Shown: positions 1-9,802, numbered from the stretch's first letter. The stretch is DNA of 64,000 nucleotides from Bacteroidia bacterium (GCA_030429955.1 JAUIGO010000003.1:38502-102501); one strand, 5' to 3'. Notes: a model not told the origin generated them from the letters alone. Numbers and translations are program-made.

Positions 1-2367
1 AACTCAGCCGAAGTCCAAATTATTGGACAAATCACCAACATGAAAGAAGTGGCTCAAAAACGAGGTAAACGTTTGATAGCAAATTTTCAAGATGACACTG
101 GAAGTATGGAATTGGTATGGTTTAGAGGACACAAATGGATAAGAGAAAGCATCAAACCCAATACACCTTATGTGATTTTTGGAAAAACCAATTGGTTTAA
201 TGGTACGTTTAGCATGCCACATCCAGAAATGGAATTACTTAAAGATCATGAAAAAAGCCTAAGCTCTGCCATGCAAGCTGTATATCCATCAACTGAAAAA
301 CTATCAAATAAAGGCATCACAAATCGCGTGATTATAAAAATCATGCAACAATTATTTTTGGACACCAAAGGGAAATTTGCCGAAACTTTATCTGAAAATC
401 TTCTTGAAGAACAAAAATTATTATCAAAATCAGAAGCCCTTTTTAACATTCATTTTCCGAAGTCACAATCGCTTTTAGCACGTGCTCAATTTCGTTTAAA
501 GTTTGAAGAATTATTTTACATCCAACTTCAGTTAATTTTAAAAAATCTCATCCATAAATCAAAAATCAAAGGCTTCCCTTTTGAAAAAGTAGGCACTTAT
601 TTCAACACCTTTTTTCAAGAGCATTTACCTTTTGAATTGACCAATGCACAGAAACGAGTTATTAAGGAAATTAGACATGATTTAGGTAGCAATGCACAGA
701 TGAATAGACTTTTACAAGGCGATGTTGGCTCAGGAAAGACCATAGTTGCGTTAATGTCAATGTTTATAGCACTTGACAACGGTTTTCAAGCCTGCCTAAT
801 GGCTCCAACTGAAATTTTGTCAGTCCAACACTATAATGGATTATTAGAACACTGTAATAAATTGAAAATCAGTATTAAACTACTCACTGGTTCAACTAAT
901 ACTTCAGAAAGAAAAAAAATTCATGAATCGCTTGAAAATGGCGATTTACAGATCCTAATTGGCACTCATGCCTTGCTTGAAGATAAGGTGAAATTTAAAA
1001 ATTTAGGGCTTGCTATTATTGATGAGCAACATCGATTTGGAGTTGAGCAACGAAGTAAATTATGGAAGAAAGGCCCTCCTCTTTCCTCCCAAAGGGAGGA
1101 TGCAAAATCTATTCGTCAAAAGTATATGACTGCGCGTCCATTAGCATATAAATTGATGAAGGAATTACAACAAGAAAATAAAAAAAACAGCACTGAAGCA
1201 GAACGTGCCTTATGGGAATCTTTAAGAGGTAAAAAATTAGATGTCAAATTTAGAAGGCAACACATCATAGATGAATTTATAGTTGATTTTGTTTGCCTAG
1301 AAAAAAATCTCATTATAGAAGTAGATGGAGGTTATCATACAAACATAGAGCAAAAAGAAGCTGATGATTTACGAACACAAATTCTAAACGAGATTGGATT
1401 CACAGTGATTAGATTTACCAATGAGCAAATTATTGGAGATATTGATAAAGTTTTAGAATATATTGAGAACAGGCTAAAAAGCCTCCCTTCTGGGGAGGTT
1501 GGTGGGGCTTCTATTCCTCCACACATTTTAATTATGACTGCAACTCCAATTCCGAGAACATTAGCTATGTCTGTTTATGGTGATTTGGACATCTCAATAA
1601 TTGATGAATTACCTCCTGGAAGAAAGGATATTAAAACCGTACATCGATACGATAATAATCGACTTAAAGTTTGGCGATTTTTAAAGGATGAAATTAAAAA
1701 AGGCAGACAGGTTTATATCGTTTATCCATTAATCCAAGAAAGTGAAACTATGGATTATAAAGATTTAATGGATGGCTATGCGAGTTTGGAGCGAGATTTT
1801 CCAAAACCAGAATATCAAATTTCAATTGTGCATGGAAAAATGAAGGCTGTAGACAAAGATTATGAAATGCAACGCTTTATGAAAGGTGAAACCCAAATCA
1901 TGGTTGCCACAACTGTAATTGAAGTAGGCGTAAATGTACCAAATGCTTCGGTTATGGTTATAGAAAGTGCTGAACGTTTTGGTTTATCCCAATTGCATCA
2001 ATTACGTGGTCGTGTTGGTCGAGGTGCAGAGCAAAGCTATTGTATCTTGATGACAAGCCATAAGTTAAGCAATGACAGTAAAATACGGTTAGAGACTATG
2101 GTAAAAACCAATGATGGCTTTGATATTGCTGAAGTAGATTTAAGATTGCGAGGACCAGGCGATATTATGGGAACACAGCAAAGTGGTGTGTTGAACTTAA
2201 AAATTGCAGACATCATTAAAGATAAAGATATCTTACAGCAAGCACGTTATTACGCCAAGCGTGTTTTAAACAATGATCCTTCGCTATCTCTTCTTGAAAA
2301 CAAAACGATTCTGAATACATATAAACAACTAAGTAAATACAAGAACATCTGGAATTATATTAGCTAA
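1..2367 (+). CDS. recG: ATP-dependent DNA helicase RecG, 5' truncated by window edge, with internal DUF559 insertion
   Basis: RecG remodels stalled replication forks and branched recombination intermediates in the cytoplasm. The reading frame is open to base 1, so the start lies outside the window and part of the N-terminal wedge/OB domain is missing. Counting from the first in-frame ATG at 40, Walker A (GDVGSGKT) lies near residue 230, motif II DEQH at 328-331, motif III TATPIPRT from 500, and the QLRGRVGRG motif further on. DEQH and TATPIPRT are normally about 30 residues apart. Here about 145 extra residues separate them and form a complete DUF559 nuclease domain (separate entry). The frame is kept and all helicase motifs are present, so the protein could be functional. 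The family assignment is firm; activity despite the insertion is inference. Confidence 0.95.
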   Translation, partial: NSAEVQIIGQITNMKEVAQKRGKRLIANFQDDTGSMELVWFRGHKWIRESIKPNTPYVIFGKTNWFNGTFSMPHPEMELLKDHEKSLSSAMQAVYPSTEKLSNKGITNRVIIKIMQQLFLDTKGKFAETLSENLLEEQKLLSKSEALFNIHFPKSQSLLARAQFRLKFEELFYIQLQLILKNLIHKSKIKGFPFEKVGTYFNTFFQEHLPFELTNAQKRVIKEIRHDLGSNAQMNRLLQGDVGSGKTIVALMSMFIALDNGFQACLMAPTEILSVQHYNGLLEHCNKLKISIKLLTGSTNTSERKKIHESLENGDLQILIGTHALLEDKVKFKNLGLAIIDEQHRFGVEQRSKLWKKGPPLSSQREDAKSIRQKYMTARPLAYKLMKELQQENKKNSTEAERALWESLRGKKLDVKFRRQHIIDEFIVDFVCLEKNLIIEVDGGYHTNIEQKEADDLRTQILNEIGFTVIRFTNEQIIGDIDKVLEYIENRLKSLPSGEVGGASIPPHILIMTATPIPRTLAMSVYGDLDISIIDELPPGRKDIKTVHRYDNNRLKVWRFLKDEIKKGRQVYIVYPLIQESETMDYKDLMDGYASLERDFPKPEYQISIVHGKMKAVDKDYEMQRFMKGETQIMVATTVIEVGVNVPNASVMVIESAERFGLSQLHQLRGRVGRGAEQSYCILMTSHKLSNDSKIRLETMVKTNDGFDIAEVDLRLRGPGDIMGTQQSGVLNLKIADIIKDKDILQQARYYAKRVLNNDPSLSLLENKTILNTYKQLSKYKNIWNYIS
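1084..1100. repeat. Left palindrome of the DUF559 insertion
   Basis: tcctccc (1084-1090), a 3-base loop aaa, then gggagga (1094-1100) form a perfect 7-bp inverted repeat inside the recG frame at the left edge of the DUF559 segment. Confidence 0.75.
1479..1510. repeat. Right palindrome of the DUF559 insertion
   Basis: cctccc (1482-1487), loop ttctg, gggagg (1493-1498) form a 6-bp inverted repeat. Outer arms aagcc (1479-1483) and ggctt (1506-1510) extend it. It is translated in frame as SLPSGEVGGAS. The base pattern resembles the left palindrome, which suggests one repeat family at both ends. Confidence 0.75.
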
Positions 2368-2614
2368 AAAAAACTCAAAGCCCCTAACCAACCAAGAAGA
2401 CTTTGAGCTATAAAACAGACATTAAAAATAGTCGTTTTTTAATTGATGTTTTTTACTTCATCTTTTTTAAAGATAAGTTGCTTATGCTGCATAAAACGTT
2501 AGCACTTTGTTAATTAACGTATTCTTATGATGACTTTAACAGCCTGATTTTTTTGACAATAAAACCTTAACTTAGCACAAAACAAGCTACTTAAGCTTTC
2601 ATTAAACCAACTAC

Positions 2615-5518
2615 ATGAAACTTAAAACCGTTATACAAATACTTTGCTTTTGCAATCTTCTCTTTTTAAGTTGCACAAAAGCCAATACCTCTAAAGCTTC
2701 TATTCAAGAAGTACCAATGACTTTTAAAACCTATCCTTTTTCAGATCCAAGTCCTGTTGTAGATATGAACAACATTTATCCTTACTTTAAATTTGATGGT
2801 TATACAGATAATGCTATTGAACAATCTTGGAAAATGGTAGTTCTAGAAAATGACTACATCAAGGTATTTGTTAGTCCTGAGATTGGAGGGAAAGTTTGGG
2901 GAGCGATTGAAAAATCGACTGGAAAAGAATTTTTGTACTACAATGATGTTGTAAAATTCAGAAATATTGCCATGAGAGGTCCTTGGACGTCTGGTGGTTT
3001 AGAATTTAACTTTGGAGATATTGGTCATGCACCTTCCTGCTCTACTCCTGTTGACTATAAATTAGTTGAAAATGATGATGGCAGTGTTTCTTGCATCGTT
3101 GGCGCTTACGATTTACCTTCAAGAACACGCTGGAACATAGACATCAAACTCCCTAAAGATAAAGGCTATCTTGAAACAAAGGTCTCTTGGTTCAACACAA
3201 CCAATCAGTTTACAACCTATTACCAATGGATGAATGCTGCTGCTAAAGCCTCAGGCAATTTAGAATTTACCTATCCCGGAAAGAATTTTATTGGACATAA
3301 TGGTGAAACTGGTAATTGGCCAATAAATGACAACAGAGATATTTCAAAATACGAGAACAATAATTTCGGTGGCTATAAATCGTATCATGTACTCAATGCG
3401 TATTCTGATATTTTTGGTGGTTATTGGAAAGATGATGATTTCGGATTTGGACATTACGTTAATTATGATGAAAAACCAGGTAAAAAACTTTGGATTTGGG
3501 GATTATCAGATCAAGGCATGATTTGGGAAGATTTGCTTACAGACACAAAAGGTCAATATATTGAGTACCAAGCTGGAAAATTGTTCAACCAAGCATCACC
3601 TGGAAGCACATTGTCACCCTTTAAGCACAAAGAATTTGAGCCTCATGCATCAGATGTTATGACCGAACTTTGGTTTCCGCTAAAAGACACTAAAGGTATG
3701 GTTTCAGCTTCTAAACAAGCCGTTCTAAATGTTGAAACCTCAAAGGATTCCTTAACGGTTTACGTGAGCGCATTAGAAACACTCTCAGAAACTTTACATA
3801 TTGAACAAGAAGGAAATGCACACCAATTTGAAGTCAAGCTTAATCCTTTAGACGTGTTTAAAACAACGATAGCTCATAATCAGACAAAAGAATTTAATAT
3901 TCGACTCGGTGAGAAACTGTTGACATATTCATCACACCCAAAAGATGTCTTAGTCAACAGACCACTAAACCATAAAGCTGATTTCAATTGGGATTCAGCA
4001 TACGGAATTTACACTAAAGCTTTGGAGCTTGAAAAGCAACGTCAATACGATGAAGCTTTAAACGAATACCACAACTGTATTGAAAAAGACCCCGGATTTT
4101 TACCAGCATATAGTAGGTTATCTTTGGCTTATTATAGAAAAATGGATTATCAAAGTGCTTTAAAGTACAGCGAGGAGGCCTTGTCTATTGATACTTACCA
4201 TCCAGAAGTCAACTACGCTTATGGTCTTGCAAATGTTAAGCTTGGTCATATTGCAGATGCTAAATCTGGATTTTCTCTAGCTTCACAATCACCTAGCCTT
4301 CGCTCCTCTTCGTTTGTAGAATTAGCAAAATTGTTTTTAAAAGAAAACAATCATCAAAAAGCACTTCATTACGCTCATAAAGCTATGGATTCTGATAGCA
4401 ATAACATTTTAGCTTATATGATTCAAGCTTTTGCTAACAGAGATTATAATAAAACAGAAGCTAAAAATGCCATACAAACCATTTACAAACTCGACCCTCT
4501 TTCAGATTTTGCACGTTTTGAAGAAGTGCTTCTAGGCGAAAATAATTTAGAAACTTTCAATTCAGGAATCACAAATGAATTGCCTTTTGAATCGTATTTA
4601 GAATTAGCAGCCACATATCTACAATTTAATGATATTGCATCTGCAATTTCTGTTTTAAAAGAAAGCCCAAAACATCCAATAGTCAATTTATGGCTTGCTA
4701 ATCTTGATAAGGATAATCAAAACAACTACTTAGAAAGTGCTTTGCAGGCATCAGCCGAAATGATATTTCCACATCGTGCTGAAACCGCTGAGTTTCTTCA
4801 AAATTCGCTTAAAACAAATCAGCATTGGAAACTAAAATACTATTTAGGACTTATTTATTGGCACAAAGGATTGAAAGAAAAGGCTTCAGAATTATTTGAA
4901 CAATGTCAAAGCGAGCCAGATTTCTCGGCATTTTATTTAACAAAGTTAAAATTGGTTGAAATGATTCCTTCTGAAGAAAGAAATCATCTTGAAAGAGCAA
5001 TGGCATTGGATCCAAATGATTGGCGTACAGCCTTAGCCTTAAACAATAATTACCTTAACAATAATGAAACTTCTAAAGCCATTACTATTGGTGAAAAATT
5101 TATACAATTGTTTCCTGAAAACTCACAAATTGGTATGAATTACACCTCAGCCCTTTTAAAAGATAAACAATATTTGAAGGCTTTCACTTTCTTGGAAAAT
5201 TTCAACATCTTACCGTTTGAAGGCTCTACTGAAGGCAAAAAGATTTACACCTTAGTTTGTATAAAATTAGCACTAAAATCATACTCTCAGAAGCAGTACG
5301 AAGATGCCATTATGTATGCTGAAAAAGCAAAATTATGGCCAAGAAATCTTGGTGTTGGAAAACCTTATGATGTTGATGAACGTTTGGAAAATTACATCAT
5401 TGTAAAAGCAAATGATAAACTGGGAAAAAATTCCGATTCTCAAAAATTAAAAGACGATTTAATGAAAACACCTTCAGATATCGAATTGACACGTGAAGCT
5501 TTAAAAACACTAAACTAA
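2615..5518 (+). CDS. DUF5107 domain lipoprotein with TPR repeats
   Basis: This is a 967-residue predicted outer-surface or periplasmic lipoprotein with lipobox LFLSC (Cys20). Residues about 35-440 match the DUF5107 pattern. The segment VFVSPEIGGKVWGAI followed by EFLYYN resembles the start of galactose-mutarotase-like beta-sandwich domains, which suggests carbohydrate binding or processing. The C-terminal half (from about residue 455) is a run of TPR helices, for example YDEALNEYHNCIEKDPGF. The next gene starts 10 bp downstream on the same strand and is also a large lipoprotein with a glycoside-hydrolase-like domain, so the two probably act together on a glycan. No SusC/SusD pair or regulator lies beside them in the window. 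The substrate is unknown. The 247-bp region upstream shows no convincing promoter. Confidence 0.8.
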   Translation: MKLKTVIQILCFCNLLFLSCTKANTSKASIQEVPMTFKTYPFSDPSPVVDMNNIYPYFKFDGYTDNAIEQSWKMVVLENDYIKVFVSPEIGGKVWGAIEKSTGKEFLYYNDVVKFRNIAMRGPWTSGGLEFNFGDIGHAPSCSTPVDYKLVENDDGSVSCIVGAYDLPSRTRWNIDIKLPKDKGYLETKVSWFNTTNQFTTYYQWMNAAAKASGNLEFTYPGKNFIGHNGETGNWPINDNRDISKYENNNFGGYKSYHVLNAYSDIFGGYWKDDDFGFGHYVNYDEKPGKKLWIWGLSDQGMIWEDLLTDTKGQYIEYQAGKLFNQASPGSTLSPFKHKEFEPHASDVMTELWFPLKDTKGMVSASKQAVLNVETSKDSLTVYVSALETLSETLHIEQEGNAHQFEVKLNPLDVFKTTIAHNQTKEFNIRLGEKLLTYSSHPKDVLVNRPLNHKADFNWDSAYGIYTKALELEKQRQYDEALNEYHNCIEKDPGFLPAYSRLSLAYYRKMDYQSALKYSEEALSIDTYHPEVNYAYGLANVKLGHIADAKSGFSLASQSPSLRSSSFVELAKLFLKENNHQKALHYAHKAMDSDSNNILAYMIQAFANRDYNKTEAKNAIQTIYKLDPLSDFARFEEVLLGENNLETFNSGITNELPFESYLELAATYLQFNDIASAISVLKESPKHPIVNLWLANLDKDNQNNYLESALQASAEMIFPHRAETAEFLQNSLKTNQHWKLKYYLGLIYWHKGLKEKASELFEQCQSEPDFSAFYLTKLKLVEMIPSEERNHLERAMALDPNDWRTALALNNNYLNNNETSKAITIGEKFIQLFPENSQIGMNYTSALLKDKQYLKAFTFLENFNILPFEGSTEGKKIYTLVCIKLALKSYSQKQYEDAIMYAEKAKLWPRNLGVGKPYDVDERLENYIIVKANDKLGKNSDSQKLKDDLMKTPSDIELTREALKTLN

Positions 5519-5528
5519 TCACAGCCTT

Positions 5529-8500
5529 ATGAACCAACTAAGCAGAATAACAGTAATAATATCAATTTTGATATGTGCTTGCTCAAAAACAGAAACTGAT
5601 AACGCAAATTATAGAAATAAGGAAGTTACAGCATCCTATTATGATGTGCCTTACGAAAGTGGAAATTGGGAACACCCAAAATACAAAGAAGCTTTTGAGT
5701 CTTTTGGTAATCAACGTGCAGTAATTGAATTATCATCAAACACAATTGAAAACACTCAAATTATAATCCCTTGGAGACGTCGCGACAACCATCCTGAAAC
5801 AAAAGACATTATTATTGTAGATGCTAGTACAAATGAAGTTGTAGAAAACAAATATGTTATAGAAAACAATAACGAATTTGGTCACCTTGTATTCAAGCCA
5901 AATCAAGATTCAAAAATGTATTATGTGTATTATTTTCCGCACCAATCTACAGGTTCTTACTATCCGAAATTAAACTACAAAGCACCAACACAAACCGAAG
6001 ATAAAACTTGGTTAAATGAGATAGAGCAAACCAATATTAGTGATTTACCAAAAGCCAACGTAACAAGCATACAATCCATTGATGATTTTCATAGCTTTTT
6101 CCCAATGGAAGTAATTGCAACTCAAGAGGAAGTTTCTGAATTTATGAGTAACAATCCTCAGCCTTATTATGTATTCCCAGAATACAGAAACAATCCAATA
6201 AAACTCACAGATTTTTTACCTGTTCGTTGGATTAAAAACCCAGAATCAATAATTGGCATTTCAGATAATGCAAAACGTGGTGAATACTACACGTTTCAAG
6301 TTGGAGTGTATTCTTCTGAGAATGATTTAGAAGATCTAGAGATAACCTTTTCAGATTTAAAGAGTGCTAACAACAGTATTTCAAAAGCAGAAATTACTTG
6401 TTTTAACAAAGGAGGTATTGATTTAAATGGTAAATCATTTGATAAGATAGTTTCTGTACCAAAAGGAAAGACTCAAGCACTTTGGTTTGGCATCAATATT
6501 CCAGAAACTGCAACGCAAGGCACTTATAAAGGTAGCGTTATTATTAAACCAAAAAGCATGGTTGCAGATACTGTTTATGTAAAACTTAATGTATCGTCTG
6601 AAAAAATAGAAAACCATGGCGATGACCAACCTGAAAACATGACGCGATTACGTTGGCTAAATTCAACCATTGGAACTGATGAAGATTTTATTATAAAACC
6701 GTTTACTCCTGTTGAAATTTCAAATAAAACCCTTAGCATTCTTGGTCGTGACATTGAACTGAACGAATTTGGTCTACCAAATAATATTGATTCTTATTTC
6801 ACACCAGAAATGACCAAGTTTTCAACTGAGAAAGAGCACCTATTAAAACAACCTATTCAATTAAATGTCACAAAAAATGATGGATCAACAATTGAATGGA
6901 CTTCTAGTGATTATACTATCAATCAAACCCATAAAAGTGTTGTCAATTGGCAAGCTATAAATACTTCTGATAATTTAACACTGACTATTAATGGCACATT
7001 GGAATACGATGGTATGCTAGAATATAACATGCAATTAATTGCAAAAAACAACATCCATTTAAACGATGTTAATCTGCAAATCCCAATGCAGAAAGACGCT
7101 GCAAAATACATACTTGGTCTTGGTGAAAAAGGAAGCTCTTTAAAAAAATCAATCCATTGGAAATGGAACGTTACCAAACACCATGAAGGTGCTTGGTTGG
7201 GCGGCATTAACAAAGGACTTCAATTTGTACTGAGAGATGAAAATTACGAGCGTCCTTTGAACACTAATTTCTACCAACAAAAACCATTAAACCTTCCTCC
7301 TTCTTGGCACAATGATGGCAAAGGAGGTATTGACATCACAATGCAAAACGATGGTGTTTTAGTGAAGAACTACAGTGGCGAAAGAACCGTGCAACAAGGT
7401 GATACCCTAAATTTTAATATTCGTTTTTTAATTACGCCTTTCAAATTAATTGACACTAAAGAGCATTTCAATACACGTTTTGTACATAAATATATCCCTG
7501 TAGATTCTGTTGTCAATTACAACGGAACCATCGTGAATGTGCATCATGCTAACGAAATAAATCCTTATATCAACTATCCATTTTTCAATCTGGACAAACA
7601 AAAGGCTTATATTGATGAAGCTCACAGCAAAGGTATTCGTGTGAAACTTTATAATACCATTAGAGAACTCACCTATAAATCACATGAATTGTTCGCACTA
7701 AAAAGTCTTGGAGATGAAATTTTAAACGATGGTGAAGGTGGTGGTCACAGTTGGCTTCAAGAACATTTTAAATCTAATTATCACTCTGCTTGGCATGCTA
7801 CAAGCGTTAACGATGCTGCCATACTAAATAAAGGCACTTCCAGATGGACCAATTACTACATTGAAGGTATTAATTGGCTGGTAAAAAATCAAGAGATTGA
7901 TGGCCTTTATCTAGACGATATTGCTTTCAGCAGAAGCACTGTAAAACGCATTGCAAGTGTGTTTGACACACATAGAGAATCGTTTGTGATTGATTTACAT
8001 TCAGCCAATCAATACAATAATCGTGATGGTTATATAAATAGTGCCTTTTTGTATATGGAACATTTTCCATACATATCAAGGCTATGGTTTGGTGAGTATT
8101 TTGAATATGATTTAGATCCTGATTATTGGTTAACCGAAGTGTCTGGAATTCCTTTTGGGCTAACAGGAGAAATGCTAGAAAAAGGAGGCCATCCTTATCG
8201 TGGATTAGTTTACGGAATGACCACACGTGTTTATCATAATTTTAATCCAGGAGCGATTTGGAAATTATTTGATGATTTTGATATTGCTAATGCGGACATG
8301 TTAGGCTATTGGGTTGATAGATCTCCAATAAAAACAAATCACCAAAATATAAAAAGCACAGTTTATGTACATGATAATAAAGTATTGATTGCGATTGGCT
8401 CTTGGTCTGATAAAAACGAACAAGTCACTCTAAACATTGATTGGAATGCTTTAGGCTTTAATAAAAATTCAGCACAACTAACAAGCCCTGAAATTAAAGG

Positions 8501-8594
8501 CTTGCAGTTACATAATACGCATGATATCAATAAGCCTATCACAGTTGAAAAGAATCAGGGACTTATTTTAGTATTGAATAGAAAAAGTGAATAA
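5529..8594 (+). CDS. Large lipoprotein with glycoside-hydrolase-like (DUF6067-type) domain
   Basis: This is a 1021-residue protein with lipobox ICAC (Cys18). The N-terminal half looks like beta-sandwich modules. The C-terminal half reads as a TIM-barrel-like enzyme: VVNYNGTIVNVHHAN, then GIRVKLYNTIRELTY, then EIDGLYLDDIAFSR, then SFVIDLHSAN, then FGLTGEMLEKGG. It ends in a small beta domain. The pattern fits the DUF6067 glycoside-hydrolase-like family as I recall it, which I could not confirm by search. The Asp pair in YLDD and the Asp in VIDLH are candidate catalytic acids by analogy with barrel hydrolases (inference). It lies 10 bp after the DUF5107 gene, so the pair is likely one operon. 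It converges with the next gene with a 2-bp gap. Confidence 0.7.
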   Translation: MNQLSRITVIISILICACSKTETDNANYRNKEVTASYYDVPYESGNWEHPKYKEAFESFGNQRAVIELSSNTIENTQIIIPWRRRDNHPETKDIIIVDASTNEVVENKYVIENNNEFGHLVFKPNQDSKMYYVYYFPHQSTGSYYPKLNYKAPTQTEDKTWLNEIEQTNISDLPKANVTSIQSIDDFHSFFPMEVIATQEEVSEFMSNNPQPYYVFPEYRNNPIKLTDFLPVRWIKNPESIIGISDNAKRGEYYTFQVGVYSSENDLEDLEITFSDLKSANNSISKAEITCFNKGGIDLNGKSFDKIVSVPKGKTQALWFGINIPETATQGTYKGSVIIKPKSMVADTVYVKLNVSSEKIENHGDDQPENMTRLRWLNSTIGTDEDFIIKPFTPVEISNKTLSILGRDIELNEFGLPNNIDSYFTPEMTKFSTEKEHLLKQPIQLNVTKNDGSTIEWTSSDYTINQTHKSVVNWQAINTSDNLTLTINGTLEYDGMLEYNMQLIAKNNIHLNDVNLQIPMQKDAAKYILGLGEKGSSLKKSIHWKWNVTKHHEGAWLGGINKGLQFVLRDENYERPLNTNFYQQKPLNLPPSWHNDGKGGIDITMQNDGVLVKNYSGERTVQQGDTLNFNIRFLITPFKLIDTKEHFNTRFVHKYIPVDSVVNYNGTIVNVHHANEINPYINYPFFNLDKQKAYIDEAHSKGIRVKLYNTIRELTYKSHELFALKSLGDEILNDGEGGGHSWLQEHFKSNYHSAWHATSVNDAAILNKGTSRWTNYYIEGINWLVKNQEIDGLYLDDIAFSRSTVKRIASVFDTHRESFVIDLHSANQYNNRDGYINSAFLYMEHFPYISRLWFGEYFEYDLDPDYWLTEVSGIPFGLTGEMLEKGGHPYRGLVYGMTTRVYHNFNPGAIWKLFDDFDIANADMLGYWVDRSPIKTNHQNIKSTVYVHDNKVLIAIGSWSDKNEQVTLNIDWNALGFNKNSAQLTSPEIKGLQLHNTHDINKPITVEKNQGLILVLNRKSE

Positions 8595-8596
8595 TT

Positions 8597-9802
8597 TTAC
8601 TCGGATAATAAGACGTTCATAAAGTCGTTAAATTCCTTTTGAAAACTTATGTACTTATCTCCAGTAGCTGGACCATTAAAACCTGTATGAATTTTTCTAA
8701 CTTTTCCTGTTCTATCTAAGTAAATCGTTGTTGGGTACGAAATTACTTTATTAAGCATAGGCATTTTTTCTTGTGCTTTACCTTTATCATTAGTACCTAT
8801 TTGCGCAATTAAAATCTGGTAATTCAGCCCAACGCGTTCTTTCATTCTAGTAATGCCTTTTATAGCCTTCTCCTCTGTTTTAGCGTTTTCAAAAGCCAAA
8901 GCTACGATCTCTAAGCCTTTATCTTTATTAGCTTCGTAGTATTTTGAATAAAACTTGGTTTCATCTAAACAATTAGGGCAATACGAACCCATCAACTGCA
9001 CCAAAACCACTTTATCTTTAAATTGCTCATCAGTTAATGACACCATATTGCCTTCTAAATCCGGAAACGAAAAATTAAACGTGTCATAGCCTTCGTTTAT
9101 AAAGGTTAAGGTATATTCATCAGGTAATTCGAAATTCGGATTTGGTTTTCCAACAAAAGTTTCAAGAGAGTGATTTCCAGAGTAAAAGTTTCCAACCATT
9201 GTAGAATCGGTTACATGAGCTTTAAACAAAAATGCATGTGCTCCATCAAAGGTTGAAATCTTCAAAGTATCAGCACTTACAATACCTTCCAAAAAGCGAT
9301 AATCTCCAGCAGGTGTTCTAATGGTTCCCGTAACTCTATTTCCTTTTTGTTTTAAAGTAGCTTTTGAAGGATATATACTACCATAATTATTAAACTCCAT
9401 TTCCCAAACGCCTGAAACATCAACATTACCAGTTGCTGTGTTATCGAATCGGTCTTTTACATCATATTCAGCATAAAAATCTACGTATCTATCTCTATCA
9501 GCATCTATCCATTGACCTGTAATATTTTTACCATCAAACTTAGCATTAATAACTGTTCTAAAAAACGGTAATTTTATAAAAATAGAGTCTTTCTCATAAC
9601 TAATTTCGTCAACTTCAATGACTTCTTCAGCATTATAAATTTTTAAAGTCGCCTCAGAGGTCACTTCAAAAATAAAAGGCATGGCCTGATTATCTTGAGC
9701 TATCAAGTTCCCTCTATAAGGACCTATTTCTAAAGTTTCCACTTCTTTTTCTTGACAAGAAATTATGGATAGAAAAAGGATAATCAATAAACTATTTCGC
9801 AT
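8597..9802 (-). CDS. TlpA-like thioredoxin-fold lipoprotein
   Basis: This is a 401-residue lipoprotein (lipobox SIISC, Cys16). A long N-terminal beta-rich region (about residues 25-235), of the kind often found before TlpA/AhpC domains in Bacteroidota, is followed by a C-terminal thioredoxin-like domain. The redox motif CPNC sits in LMGSYCPNCLDE, after FKDKVVLVQ, and a typical cis-Pro region ISYPTTIYLDRTGK follows. The likely role is periplasmic thiol-disulfide exchange, perhaps supplying reductant to cytochrome c maturation or to a secreted partner. It is transcribed alone, divergent from pheT across 223 bp. Confidence 0.85.
   Translation of the reverse strand: MRNSLLIILFLSIISCQEKEVETLEIGPYRGNLIAQDNQAMPFIFEVTSEATLKIYNAEEVIEVDEISYEKDSIFIKLPFFRTVINAKFDGKNITGQWIDADRDRYVDFYAEYDVKDRFDNTATGNVDVSGVWEMEFNNYGSIYPSKATLKQKGNRVTGTIRTPAGDYRFLEGIVSADTLKISTFDGAHAFLFKAHVTDSTMVGNFYSGNHSLETFVGKPNPNFELPDEYTLTFINEGYDTFNFSFPDLEGNMVSLTDEQFKDKVVLVQLMGSYCPNCLDETKFYSKYYEANKDKGLEIVALAFENAKTEEKAIKGITRMKERVGLNYQILIAQIGTNDKGKAQEKMPMLNKVISYPTTIYLDRTGKVRKIHTGFNGPATGDKYISFQKEFNDFMNVLLSE

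Larger units (their letters stand above)
1075..1515 (+). mobile_element. In-frame DUF559 (PD-(D/E)XK, Vsr-like) nuclease module inserted in recG
   Basis: About 145 codons interrupt RecG between WKKG and IPPHIL. They contain a full DUF559 domain at about residues 384-478 of the frame: STEAERALW, then KFRRQHIIDEFIVDF, then LIIEVDGGYH, then FTVIRFTNEQI. The Asp of VDF and the Glu/Asp of IEVDG are the expected catalytic residues. Stand-alone DUF559 proteins of about 120 residues are common in Bacteroidota. An in-frame ATG at 1126 would allow internal initiation, but there is no separate stop codon. Short palindromes built from cctccc/gggagg lie at both ends of the segment and are themselves translated. 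CCTCC occurs at both junctions (1075 and 1516), so a short target duplication is possible, but the repeat is so rich in this motif that it is weak evidence. I see no intein splicing motifs. Confidence 0.85.

Noticed and set aside
1116..1526. Antisense frames across the DUF559 insert
   Set aside because: The sense frame has a recognisable nuclease domain and RecG; the antisense frames have no family pattern.
2374..2407. Possible terminator after recG (ctcaaag and ctttgag arms)
   Set aside because: 20-base loop and no T tract after the second arm; too weak to call.
2553..2575. TTGAC followed by TAACTTAG before the DUF5107 gene
   Set aside because: Spacing of about 12 bases and a mismatch in the -7 element do not fit the Bacteroidota promoter.
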